Below are positions 25,966 through 38,981 of a stretch of DNA of 64,000 bases, piece by piece (positions within the stretch are counted from its first letter, which is position 1; each line of letters starts with the position of its first letter). This stretch comes from Dirofilaria immitis (Eukaryota > Nematoda > Chromadorea > Rhabditida > Onchocercidae), in assembly GCA_024305405.1 (NCBI GenBank), contig JAKNDB010000108.1, forward strand, positions 1,028,501 to 1,092,500. The letters are read 5' to 3'. The position numbers were made by a program, and so were the translations under genes. The notes below the pieces were generated by a model. That model had not been told where the DNA came from, did not search any database, and was given only the letters and a program-made list of their open reading frames with translations.

Positions 25966-27384
25966 AATCTGGGAAATATAATATTAATGATAAAATAACA
26001 TTATACAATCATTTACAATTTATGCTTTAAACAAAAAAAAAAAAATGAAAAAATTGAATAATTTCGAATTGTTTGCCAATAAATTTTTTTTTTTTGTTAT
26101 CTTTTTATCAATTCTCAAACACAATGAATCAAACAATTTTTTTAGTTAAATGCAAAAAAAAAAAAGAAAAAAAAATATTGCATAAATGAATGAGAGAAGT
26201 AATACCTTGCAAATGTGTAAACATAAATATTAATCGAAATGATTTTTAAATATCATTTATCCAAATTGAATAGTATTTATTATGCAAATTTTTGTATCCG
26301 TTAAATGTAGTAAAAATTTGAAATATAAGATGATGATTGAGATGATGACATTTAAATTGTCAAAAATATTTGTCGCTTTTTTTTTTTTTTCAAAAAAAGA
26401 TATTCCGATATATTCGATTATTTATTAAAATTAATTTCAGTAAAATTATTATCCGACAAAAATTACAATTAAATAGAATATGCTATATTTTAATGGAATT
26501 GAAATGGAATAATTAATAATATAGTTGAAATAATTTTAGACGAAAAGAAATCTAAACTATCAAAAAATTTTGTTTTATGATAAAATTATCAAATAATTTC
26601 CAATGCAATTTATACAGATTGAATGAAATTACGAATGATGCCTTTTTTGATAACATCTTATCATCATGATACGCCTATTTCATTTTTCTTTTAACTTAAA
26701 TATGCTAAAAATTCCACTTCCTAAAAATAATATGGCAATAAAATCAATCAATACGTTTAACCTATAGATAGGTAAAAGATATTATCTATGAGGAAATAAT
26801 AATTCTAAACCAAAAATGTTTTATGATAACGAATTGAAAATATATATATATATCATGATTTTTATACCGATAAAAACAAACTTATCAGATCGAAAGCGAC
26901 AATAGTAAAGAGGCAATTTTCACAGTTCTTTCACCTAATCAATAACTGATAAGGAATTTTTTAAAAAGTTTTTCATATCTTTCAATTTTTTTCCGATAAA
27001 AATTTCGAATATTAAAAAAAAACTATAAAAATTTATGTCAAGCCAAAAAACTTACAAAGTTTCCTAAAAATGATTGCATTTATGAAAATAACATAGCATT
27101 AGAGAGAACTAATTTGCATAGCAAAAAAGATGGTTTAATATCTTTTTTTTTTTTTATATTCTGCTAAGTTATTTTATCACTATTTATGATTTCAACTTTC
27201 ATTCGTAAATAGCTATCATTAAAACAGCTATCATATTTATCATTCTAACATTTATGATAAATCGTAATCATTGATATCGTCAACAAATTTATCATTTTAT
27301 TATTACTATTGTAATTATTATTACAATAAATATATTCCTGTTATAATACTACATACTGCAAATTAGTATTATTATTACAATTAC

Positions 27385-27555
27385 AATAAAGCATATTATT
27401 CAAAAAGTTTAAAATTTATTAAAATATATTATTCGTGAATAAAGTGTGTTATTCAAAAGTTTAAAATATATTATTCGAGAATAAAGTGTATCATTCAAAA
27501 AGTTTAAAAAGCATATTATTCGAGAATAAAGCATATTATTCAAAATTAATTCAAA
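27385..27555. repeat. ~45-bp tandem repeat, 3-4 copies
   Basis: 'atattattcgagaataaag' alternates with 'tattcaaaaagtttaaaa' about four times. Confidence 0.7.
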
Positions 27556-28528
27556 ATATTTCCTAAAATCTTATCATAAAAATACGAGAAAATATTCGTC
27601 ATTAATTATCATTCATTACTTGCTAATTGATATGGTACGAATAAGGAAATCATTATAGTAAATTTGAATAATTCGGATGAACAGAAAACAATGAAAAACA
27701 AAATTTTATAATCAGCAAAATAAACAATTCTTCAAATATTAAATTAATTAAATAATTTCAGATACGAAATTAATTTAACAATTACGGATTCGTTAAAAAT
27801 TTACAGTTTAAACCATAATTTTTTGAAATTTTCAAAAATTTATGTTTCTATTTATCAAATTTTTTTAATCCCATATAAAAATATAATATTAATGTTATTT
27901 AAGAATAAAAATACTATAAGCAATCATATTGGAAAAGAATGAAGAGATCAAATGATAATTAGTGATTGTTAATGATTTATAATGATGTGACAACTGATGA
28001 CATCAATCATTAGGATTGACAATATCCTCTCATCAACAATACATATCCTGATATTAAACCTGATATTAAATCATCATTATCTACATATCAATCATTTTCG
28101 ATCAAGCTTTTAGTAATTATTGGAATTATCCGGAAGCTGTAATGATTTTAATGAAAAACTTCAATACTTACTTCCAATATTATTTCTGCGTAAAGCAAAA
28201 AAACAAAATCTTAGATATCACTTAAAAATTTCTATAATTATAATTATGATTAATTAAGATTTTGTATCTTAGCTTTTCTAAATAAAATTTCAGAATTTAT
28301 TGTATTTCTTTTATATTTATTCAACTAGTTGAAATTTCCACCAAACTGATAAGAATGATAAGAATATGACGCAATAGATGAAGATGATAAAGATGAATAA
28401 ATAAAAGAATTGAGAAAGTTATAGAATGATAGCCTAAAAATGCCAAGAAAAATATGCAAGCTACATAGTTTAGCCAAGAGAAAATGATAAATGAATTTTG
28501 CATGTTTCAAATTTAACAACTTAAAGCC

Positions 28529-28552
28529 TAGCCTAGATTATTATCTAGGCTA
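28529..28552. repeat. perfect 10-bp hairpin, 4-nt loop
   Basis: TAGCCTAGAT, loop TATT, ATCTAGGCTA. The stem is richer in G+C than its surroundings. Confidence 0.6.
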
Positions 28553-31424
28553 AACATATATCATATAATTAATGATGATATTTATTTTGTTAACCACTAA
28601 TCAAATAATTTGATGGTTTATTCCTATAAAACTTGAAATCATTTAATATTCATAAAAATATGAAACAACTTTAATTTTTATACTTAATTTTGATTTGCTC
28701 AAGAAATGATAACATCGAGAATATCTGAGTAATTTATTTTTATGCTATAAATGAACTTTTACTTAGATAATTTATATGCTTTTAGCTTAAGAATAATTAG
28801 CAATTAATTACAAGGATATGTATTATATGTAAAATTTTACAATTAAAAATAAAATCTAAATTATAAATTACAGTAGCAATGACAGATACTGTATTTATTT
28901 ATTACGATTATTACAGTAGAAATTATTGCTAAATACTAATGATGAATCTCAACATATAATAAGTAGGTTTAAACAGAATAAGAAATAAGTGTGAGAAATG
29001 AGAATATGTTTCATTCGTTGGAAATTGATGAATATCCTAAATTAACCTAAATACAAAATAAGCTTGATCATAATCCGATTTAATACTATTTCCACTTTAA
29101 CCGGATGATTAAGCCATGAATAAATGCTTTTAAGCCTTGGCTTTTATGTAAGAATGGCCTGATATTCTATTCTGCTTGATGGAAATTTGATGAAGAATGG
29201 ATTTTACATTAAATGTATATTGATAAATTCAAATTATTGAAGCATTAATTTTGTAAATAGTTTTACTAATCAGTCATTTAGAAGTACAAAATTTTTCCAA
29301 TTAAAATGTAGATTAATCCAATAATCTTTGCTCTGTTATCATTTTTGATCATATTATCAACGTTAATTTCTTAACGTGAACTCATGCAATATAATCAAAA
29401 TATCCAAACTTTTTCCATACGTCAAATTACGTAGTAAATATGTTACTAAATTTTAAGTTTAAAGAAAAAAACGAAATACAAGTTTACGTGAATCAAAAGT
29501 GCGTGAGTTAAAATTGATTATGAAATGATTACATTAATTAATTAATTTAATTTTCTCCGTCCTATTTAATTTTGATTTTTTTCATTAACGATTAATTAAG
29601 TTTCCGATTAATTAATTATTCATAACAAATTCTGCAATAATATTTAATAAATTAAGCAATATAGGTTGTATCTAAAATTTTAAAAAAATTTTTTTCTTTT
29701 CCAACATTATTTTGTATATAAAATAATTATTGAAGGAAGAAGAAGACGAAAAAAATTAAAGCATAAAATTTTTAAACTTTTATTTTTCTGAAATGAAATG
29801 ATAAAATGAAGGAAAAATAAAAAATCAAAATTGTTTCGTTTGTTATTATTTTAAAAGCTTCTTTTTCAAAAAAAATAAATAAATAAATAAACAAAATGTT
29901 TACTGTTAATAGTTTTCAATTCCTTTTTTTTCATTTCATTTTATTTTATTTATTTATCTTTTTTTTCGGTAGAGAAATTGAAGAATATTTTTGTTAGATG
30001 TATCATCTAACACAAATGCTTTAAAATATTTAAAAGAATAAAATTTGAAATTAAATAAAAGATTGGGAAAGTAGCCAAAAAAAAAAAAGAAAATAAATAA
30101 GTTAATGAAAATTACAATAATTTGTCAATTTTGTTTTTATTTTTTTAAAAATAAATAAAAGTAATTACAATTAATTATTTATTTGTTTGTTTGTATTTAT
30201 ACACTGTCGTTCTAATATTATTCGATAATTTATATGAAATATGCAAATTTCGATTTATCAATTTAATCAATTCAAATTTTAGCATATAAATTAATTTCGA
30301 ATTTGTTCAATTAAATCAGTAAAATATATGCAAATTTCGATTAAAAGGTATGAAATAAAAAGATAAGAAATAATTAAATTATAAGGGGAAAAAAATTTTT
30401 GCTTTTTTTAATTTTAATTAAAAATTTTTTCTTTTCATATCTTTTTTAAATTATTATTTTATAACAAAAAAAAAAAAGATTGCAAAAATTTTGTTATATT
30501 TACAAAAATAATTTTTGGCCTTTCGCTTTTTTATGAAAATATTTTTTTCAAACTATTTATAAACATTTTTATCAGTGTTATAAATATTATCATGAAGATT
30601 TCAATGATTATAAAAATTTTGCCAAGTTGAGAATTTTCATAAAAATTGTTTGATTTCAATAAAATTATATTTATAAATGCGAGATTTCTTTTTCCTTTTT
30701 TTTTGATTTTAATTGTATTATAATATGATAATTTTATCAATTTTTATATCAATTTTTAATCATCGTGATATTAATATTTGCAATAAGATAATTACTATTA
30801 TTAATTGCTATAACAAAAATTATGCTAGGAAAAAAATTTGATTATTTATGATACTATTTAAAAATCAATATATTATATGATAGAGAAAATGATGATAATT
30901 TTAGCTTTTTTTTCAAAAAATCACAAGGGCAAATTATCAATCTCGATGAATAATCATAATTTTAGTAGAAATATTTCGATATTGAAATTTCTTCTAATCC
31001 CTAAATGTCAACATCAATATTATTCAAATATTAAGAGCTATTTGCAATTTTCGATTTAAAGAAAATATTTTATGCTATTTAAGTTGATAATAAGACTTTA
31101 TTTATGCTAAGAAATTATCGATTAATTTTGATAATTTATTGAAATTAGCAATTTGTTGATAAAGTAAAGTGTCAAATTGAAGTATTTATATATTTGAAAA
31201 ACTTTACTATTAGGAAGTTAATTAAGTAAATAAATATTTACGACACTAAGTAATATTCAGTTAGACAAGAAAGTTTAAGTTTCTCGAAGAATGGGAAACA
31301 TATCCAATTGGATAATCGAGAATTCTTGAGAAAATAAAAGAATTAAAGCTATAATATTCCTAGCAATGGAGAAAAAAAGTTTCAACAATGATTAAAGTTT
31401 TTGACCCGATAAAATTTAATATTG

Positions 31425-31712
31425 AGAAATTTCAAATAAGTTAATTAAATGATTAGATTATTAATCAACCAATGAATGCATTTTATGATATGAATTATGA
31501 AATATCAAATGACTTAACGATCAAAATGATTAGATTCGTTATCAGTCTGTTGGTGAATGCATTCCATAATGTGAATTAAGAAATATTAAACGAGCTAATC
31601 AAATGATTAAATCTATTATCAGTCTATCAGTGAATACTTTGCCATAATACGAATTAGGAAATATCAAATGGATTGATCAATACGATTAAATTTTGTTATC
31701 AGTTATTGTTTG
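31425..31712. repeat. ~77-bp tandem repeat, 3-4 copies
   Basis: 'aaatgattagatt', 'ttatcagtctgt', 'gtgaatgcattccataat' and 'gaattaagaaatatcaaa' recur in order; the 'ttagatt/ttaaatt' anchor sits near 31453, 31531, 31608 and 31685. Confidence 0.7.
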
Positions 31713-33680
31713 CTAATTTTTTTTTTTTGCCCTCTCGTAAATATCTCATAAATTAATTTTTGTGATAATCATGTATATAACAGATTTCTTTATTTTTAAC
31801 TAAATAACTTATTTTTCCTGTTAATAATTTGAATTTGATATTTAAATCAAAAATATACAAAATGATAATTGATAAGTGAAAATTAAGTTTATAATTAAAA
31901 ATGACATCATTACTTGAAATAAATATTGTGCCAAAAAAAGTATTGATCAAGATTCTGACGTATTGTACGTGTTAAAGGTATATTAATCTAATCCTTTACT
32001 TTTTTAACGTGTATTTTCATATGCTATTGCAAATATTTTTTTTTCACACGTAATTAAATAATATTGCTACGTTTGTTTGCGTGATACGTAAAAATATTTA
32101 GAGATTTGTTGACAAAATTTTTTATCAAAATTATCTATTTTAAACAAACTTTCTCTTTCATGATAATTAAGTGTCAATGGAAAAATTACAATTTGATAAT
32201 AGCAAATCAACAATTATGTAATTCAAAATTTTTAAATTTTCATGATAGTTATTATAAGTACCATTGAAGTGAGCAATTTCAGTATTTCAGTATCATAGGG
32301 AATTTTTTTCGCAAATAATAGTTTAAAGATTTTCATAGTTATGCTCTAAAATTTATAAATATATTATGTTGTGTGACAAATTTATTGATTGATATTATAA
32401 TGATGATAAAATAAATGATATGATAAGTTTAATATTTTCAAAAAGATTAGAATATGATGTAAATATTAAATGCCTTCATTAATTGCCTTCATTAAGCTTT
32501 TTCTTTTAACTATTACATTGTATTAAATTATATTATTTCTGTCAATTATTATCAATTATTGATTAATTGATATGATATTCAACAATATGACATGATAAGT
32601 TTAATAATTTCATTTCTTCTGAAAATTATATTTTATGATCGAATTGTAGTATATGATGTAATGATTAAACGTTATCACTTCTATTTATAAGGCTATTTTA
32701 CATTTATCAATTACTATCATTAAATTATATATTCATTACTAGCTGACTTATATAATATTCAAATCCTTGTCATTTTATATTTTGAATTTATCTTTTGTTT
32801 TTTATTCTTTGCTGCAAATTAATTTGTCGCAAATTTTTGCTTTTTTCTTTTTAAAAAAGAAACATAAAAGCAATTTTCATTAATATTTGATTATTAGTAA
32901 TACTCCCGAAAAATTCTCGAGAATTGCTTATTTTAAGCTTACTTAGTTGAGTATTATTTTTCAAAATGTATTATTCAAAAAACTGTAAATAAAATAACTT
33001 TTAATTGATAGTATTTTCTTATCATATTTAAAATATTTTTTCAGACTTAAATAAATGATAAAATGTTAAGTTGAGCATTTCTTCTCTTTTTTTTCCGACT
33101 TCTCGTTTTTCTTTTTAACTCTTAAAATTTGATACAATTGATATCATTGATTGCAAAATTTCAAACCATAAAAAGTTTTTTAATTTAAAAATTAAATATT
33201 GTATATTAGCAATAGATATTTTAGAAGCTAAAGAACTAATAAAGTATTTGTAAAAGTTACAAAAATTTTTAAAGAAAAAAAAATCGTCGAAATCTTTTTT
33301 GCTAATTATTTATTAATTATTATCATATATTTCGAATTATTTGATTTTAGATATGCATGGAATAAATATCATTTAATGCTTTGTTGAAATATTGATAACT
33401 CTAAATAATCATTATTTTTATAAATATTATTATTATTATTATTATTATTTCTTTAAAATAATCTCAATAATCATTAACTCATTTTTATCCTTAATTATAT
33501 CATTCAATAATTTATGGTTTAAATCGAATAAAACTTGAAGAGGAAGGGATGGAAAAAAATTTTAAGCGATTTAAAAATTAATATAATTTCCAATATTTTC
33601 GAAACGAATAAATTACTCAAAAAGCTTTGCCAAATAAATCGGCAAAAATTGTGATATCGTCAAAACGACCGATCAATGAA

Positions 33681-33828
33681 ATTAAGTGTGATCAAAAAGA
33701 TCAACCAAATTAAGTGTGATCAAAAAGATCAGTCAAATTAAGTGTGATCAAAAAGATCAATCAAATTAAGTGTGATCAAAAAGATCAGTCACATTAAGTG
33801 TGATCAAAAAGATCAAACAAATTAGGTG
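33681..33828. repeat. 28-bp tandem repeat, 5-6 copies, each with a hairpin
   Basis: Unit starts are exactly 28 bp apart (33681, 33709, 33737, 33765, 33793, 33821). Each complete unit contains TGATC-AAAAA-GATCA, a perfect 5-bp stem with an A5 loop, giving two GATC sites per unit. Copies differ at one or two positions (Cac/Aaa, caaCcaa/cagTcaa). There are no unique spacers, so this is a plain tandem array. Confidence 0.9.
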
Positions 33829-35289
33829 TCGTATCACAAATTTTCGCATATTTTAGATAATAATAATATTATAGTCAAAAATATGGAAATTTAAAAAATG
33901 TTTGTCACTTATATCTTAAACCTAGAAGCATTTTGAGTAATTTATTATTTGAATTGATAAATGTGATAAATTTATTATCAATACAATAGTATCAATATAT
34001 GTGATAATATTTTTCAAGTGTAATTTGTTTTTGGAAACTTATTTATAGCAAAATGTTGCGTGCTTATAAATATAAAGATGAAATTTGTTGACAAAACTTT
34101 TGACACTATGCCAAGATTTATTTACGTCATTTGTCAATTATCCATGCATGCAAAAATTTAATTTCATGTTGACAAAATGCTGATATCGAGATTGAAATAG
34201 CAAAAGAATTATTCCTATTCCTTTAATTTGATGTAATCAGTTTATCATTTTTCAATACATTACAAAAAGATCATTTCTTACATGATTCTTTCGTGTTGGA
34301 TCTTTGATTCGTTATCAGATCATTCATTATCAGATATTTTATTTATAGATAAATTTTAAAAAAAAAATTAGCCTAATTGTTAGCGTAAAATGAATTGTTA
34401 GAATAAACAATAAAACTAATTTATCAAATATTACAATATTTGATTGGATAGAATCATAATCTATTTTAATACTTTTTCCAATTTATGCAAACAATATTTT
34501 TATCATTTTTATCATAAACGAGAAAATAAAAAAAGGAATTGAATTTGTTTATTTTACGGTAGATATTTTGCTTAATTCATTGTTTCAATCATTTTAATTT
34601 ATTATTTAATTTAAATATATCAATTAAAAATATGAAATTATTTAGCTGATAAAAGCATTTTTCAATTATTCCATTATTTCATTTAATATTATCAAATATA
34701 TATAAAATAAATATTTACATTTTATTCTTTCACTAACGAAATTTTATTATATTTTAATGATGAAAATGTATTTTAGATTTTTTTATGAAATTGAAATTTT
34801 AATTTTAAATTTATTGCACACTTATTAAAAATTATATTTGATAAAAGATAAGCAATATTCTGAATGTAATCATATTTTATCGATATAATTTATGATTATA
34901 AGAATTTTAATAGATATAATATTTAAAAGAATTAAATAATTATACATTTCTCGATGAAACGATCATTATTTTTTTATGAAATTAAAAATTTAATTTTAAA
35001 TTAATTATTTGAATAATTACAATAACTTTTAATCATTCCATTATTTCATTTAATAAAAGTTTTTTGTTTTTTAATTCATATTATTAAATTTGAAAAAAAT
35101 ATTTTTAGTGAAAAGATATTATTATGGACATGCTAATAAAAGGAATTATTATTTCCGGTAAAATTAAAATTTCGATTTCGAATTTAATTTACAATTTTTA
35201 TCGTTTATACTATTCAATTTGTATTTATATGTTTCATTTTTCTTATCACCTCATATTTTTTAAAAAAATTATTCTTTTTATTCAATTAT

Positions 35290-35590
35290 TTTATCAAATA
35301 TAGTATTTAATTTATCAAATATCATACCTACTAAAATTATTATAATTATAAATTTTATCAATAATATATGTTATGTTCGCAGATATTTCTTATCTTTTAT
35401 CAAATATAATATTTAATTCTTTGAATGTTGTACCTATTAAAATTCCTACAATCATAAATTTTATCAATAATATATGATGTATTTGAGATAATTTTTTATC
35501 TCTTACTAAATATAATATTTAATTTTCAGGTAATATGCTTGCTAAAATTTTTACAATCATAAATTATATTCGAAATATTTCTCATAGCAA
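35290..35590. repeat. ~106-bp tandem repeat, 3 copies
   Basis: 'atcaaatataatatttaatt' recurs near 35296, 35402 and 35508, followed by 'cctactaaaatt', 'acaatcataaatttt' and 'atcaataatatatg'. Confidence 0.75.
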
Positions 35591-35799
35591 ATATCATTAT
35601 TGTCATTAAAATTGTAATTGGAATTTAAGGACTGCTGATAAATTGATATGAAATCGATAAAAGTGATGATAAAAGAAAATAATAGATAAGAAATAATATT
35701 AATAAATCGAAATATTTTATTTCTTAGAATATTTCCTATAATTTTATATAAAATAAAATGGTAATTTTATTTTATATATTTTGACAAAAATAATTACTA

Positions 35800-36225
35800 T
35801 AATCATATCATATTATCAATTTAATATTTAATTCGATATCTTTTAATCATTTATTTTACGCATTTATTTAATGTTTGATTTTAATTTTAATTACTTATAT
35901 ATTTACTTGTTGATTATATATCATATTATCAATATAATTAATTCAAATTAAATTTTTATTTGATCCAATAATTTTGAATATTCAATTCAATATCTTTTAA
36001 TTATTTATTTTACACATTTGTTTGATATTTGATTTGAATTTTAATTATTTATATATTTACTTATTGATTATATATCATATTATCAATATAATTAATTCAA
36101 ATTAAATTTTTATTTAATCCAATATTTTTGAAATTTTTAATTCAATATCTTTTAACTATTTATTTTAGGCATTTACTTAATATTTGATTTTAATTTTAAT
36201 TACTTATAGATTTACTTGCCGATCG
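35800..36225. repeat. ~155-bp tandem repeat, ~3 copies
   Basis: 'atatcttttaa' followed by 'atttattttacgcattt' starts at 35836, 35990 and 36145 (periods 154 and 155). The rest of the unit ('gattttaattttaattactt', 'atcatattatcaatataatt') is well conserved. Its sequence differs from the 155-bp array at 4530-4880, although the period is the same. Confidence 0.85.
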
Positions 36226-36654
36226 ATAAATAATTTTTTTGCACTAACAAAATGATTAGACATTAATTGGAATTTTTGAAGTATTCTTAAATGGTGCCCC
36301 AATAAAATATATGTAATAAAATCGTTGAAGTATTTAATGGACTTTTTAAAATTTTTGCAATCCCAAAATAAATATGTATGTTAATAAATTTTCAAGAATC
36401 GAGAAAACAATTTTCAATCTCGACCTTTTTTTTTTTTTTTAATATTTATTAGCGTATTTCAAGAATTGGAAATCGATTTTTTTTTGCTGCAAAGCAAGAA
36501 ATGGATAACATTTTGGCTTATATTTATAAATTTTTTATTGCTGAAAATAATTAACTTTCTATTCAGCTAAGCTTAATTCAATTGTTATGCTCTTGAAGCA
36601 TTTCGACAATTTTCTGCAACTTTTATTTTTGCACTACGATAAATTCTATACGAT

Positions 36655-36970
36655 CCTGAATTCGGAATGGCTTATTTTTTTGCTCTCGATATCCATTTCA
36701 TCGGTTTTTTTTCTTGAATTAATCCTTCGGGATAGCTTGTTTTTTATTCTCAATATCTATTTCATTGGTTTTTTCTCGAATTAATGACCCAGGAGATTTT
36801 GTTTATTTGTTATTGGTTTATTTCATTTTTTTTTGTGGATCATTAATCCAGAATAGCTTTGTTTACTAACTGTGTATATCTCTTCGTTTTTTTTTTTTTT
36901 TCTCGAATAAGTGATTTGCAATAGCTTCTTTTTATTCTTGATATTCATTTTTTTGGATTAATTTCAGTAA
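36655..36970. repeat. ~64-bp T-rich tandem repeat, ~5 copies
   Basis: Units contain 'gaatagcttgttttttattc', 'tcgatatccatttcatcgg' and 'tttctcgaattaatgatcc' with divergence. Copies start near 36661, 36728, 36792, 36849 and 36914. Confidence 0.7.
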
Positions 36971-37387
36971 ATTGATTAAGTATCTTTTTAACAATATTTA
37001 TCACTTATATTTTATCCAATATTATCAATAATTCATATATTGAATGATAACGCGATTAGCTATGATAATTTTGTAATTAATTTCCTTTTTTTTCTTTGTA
37101 TAAGAAGATTTGTCACAAATTGATCGGTGATTATCCTTTGATCAAAAAGAATTTTCCAGATTTCAAAAACTTTTTTTCCATTTATCTTCCAAGAATAATT
37201 TTTTTTTTTTGTTGTTGTTTTTATCAAGAATGATGTAAGTTTTACGTCATTAGTTCGACATTTTGATAAAGATTATCGCTTCCTGATTTGTTATAAATAT
37301 AACTTAGGAATGGAAGAGATGAATGAATTTTGTTTTGCGACTTGATGTTTGTTTGACTGTTTACATATGATCTTCCGATTCATCTTT

Positions 37388-37578
37388 CCATAATACATAC
37401 CATTGTTATCCTGAAAAGTTATGACCTTTTGTGATAATATCATATGTCAGTGACCTTTACAAGTATTCGAAAAGCATTTCGATAATATATGCCATTGTTA
37501 TTCTGAAAAGCTATGACCTTTTGTGATAATTTCATATGTCAATGACCTTTACAAGTATTCGAAAAGCATTTCGATGCT
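37388..37578. repeat. 92-bp direct duplication
   Basis: Two highly similar copies are offset by 92 bp. Each contains 'ccattgttatcctgaaaag', 'tatgaccttttgtgataat' and 'caagtattcgaaaagcattt'. Confidence 0.9.
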
Positions 37579-37962
37579 TACCAACTTTTTGCAATTTTTG
37601 TTTTCGCTTCAAGAGATACGTATTCTCGAATTCTTCCCTATTTTTATAACCATTCCATTAAATTAACTCCTGGTCTCATTTTTCTCTACTAGATATTGCG
37701 AATAATTGATTGTGATATTTTTTTTTTTTTAAATCAAATTAAATTCTTCCAATTAACAAAATCAGAAAGAAAGAAATGAGGAAAACCATACAAACACACT
37801 TATTTCTATTTCTTGACTTTTGACCTTCTTAATAATTGACCTTCTTAATTTCAATATGAATATCTTAAAAACAAGATAACTTAGCAATAAATATTCGTTG
37901 CTATTTCTTTCCGAATATTTCCATTATTTTATAATTTTCTTTTTTTTTTTTTTGTATTTTTT

Positions 37963-38010
37963 CGGGCCGAACCGTGTCCTGCAGTAATGGACGGCTATGG
38001 CGCGATCGAG
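37963..38010. other. short G+C-rich island
   Basis: About 48 bp with roughly two thirds G+C (31 of 48 by hand count) inside very A/T-rich DNA, about 970 bp upstream of the LRIG start codon. It contains CCTGCAG followed by TAATGG and imperfect inverted repeats (GTCC/GGAC). It may be a promoter-proximal element, a noncoding exon or an old gene fragment. Short open frames cross it but no domain is recognisable. Confidence 0.4.
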
Positions 38011-38962
38011 AAAAACTAATTTTGGATTTAATTAAGAATTATTGTTGACCTTTTCCACTTTTTTCATATCAGTAAAAGATATAAATGAACAAAATTCAAT
38101 CATATATTTATCATTTGAAAATATTTTTATTTACAAATTTTTCGAAATAAAATTTAATCGAAATTTTCAGTAAATGAAGTATTCCATAGCTTTTTCAAAT
38201 ATATATTCTATTGTTTTTCGAATAAATTTCATAAATTTTGTTTACAATCCCTGATAACATCACATCCAGGAATTATGGAAAATTAGAATTACTGTACTGA
38301 AATATTTCAGGAATTTCAGGCGGGAAAAATATTAAATGATAAGAGTTGTTTATATTAATTTGTTTTTGCTTATTTATAAGATATGTTTATTTAAATCTTG
38401 ATTAGTAGCTAATAGAGATGCTTACTAAAATATCATAAAAATTTTTCGTGATTTTTATTCTTCATGTTGTTATTTACCATTATTTATTATAACTACAGTA
38501 TTATGCTATCATTTATCGTTATTTATTGTGATTGCAATATTATCAATTATGGTAATTTCAGAACGATAAATCCAACTCATATGCTGTGTTAACGATTATT
38601 TAGGATGAAAGACGAACACTAAATGAAACGATGACTTGACTCTACTTTCGTAGTGCCGTTGTCAAGAAGGAGAAGTTAGTATATACTTAAGTCTCATTTA
38701 ATAATTATAAATAATTTTTAACATTAATTTCAAATTTAAAATTGGTTTTAAGTTTTTGAAATTAATCTTCAAAGTGATAAATTTATTCATTTATAATTTT
38801 TGGTATAATTTATTAAGGTGACTGTATTCTTTTTTTTTATTGTGCTTGTATTGTTATGTATTTTATCGTTATTTGTTGTTATTTTCTTTCCTTTAACTTC
38901 TACGATGAAATCTTGAAATTTGCAGTATTTTAGCTTATCTGTCAATTAATTCGTTTAATTAC

Positions 38963-38981
38963 AGGTTGTTCTAATGTGATG
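38963..38981 (+). promoter_or_regulatory. likely splice/trans-splice acceptor with start-stop AUG before LRIG start
   Basis: An acceptor-like TTAATTACAG ends at 38964, 14 bases before the ATG at 38979. No upstream coding exon is seen, so this is either a 5'UTR intron end or a spliced-leader acceptor. The leader between contains ATGTGATG: an upstream ATG (38974) is immediately followed by TGA, whose A is the A of the main ATG. Confidence 0.5.

Larger units (their letters stand above)
22166..33680. other. gene-free A/T-rich region
   Basis: No gene could be supported. It contains the tandem arrays listed separately, an (ATT)n run at 33427-33450, a 10-bp hairpin at 28529-28552, and a small ACGTTAA/TTAACGT inverted repeat at 29360-29377. 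Sequence at 22480-22560 and 29090-29190 is slightly less A/T-rich but shows no convincing exon. Confidence 0.65.
33829..38963. other. gene-free A/T-rich region upstream of LRIG gene
   Basis: No coding exon could be supported. It contains four tandem-repeat blocks (35290-36970 and 37388-37578), a G+C-rich island at 37963-38010, and a nested hairpin at 38635-38666. The final kilobase may carry the promoter or 5' noncoding exons of the LRIG gene, but I cannot place a transcription start. Confidence 0.6.

Noticed and set aside
33681..33828. CRISPR-like array
   Set aside because: Units abut directly with no unique spacers, in a eukaryotic context.
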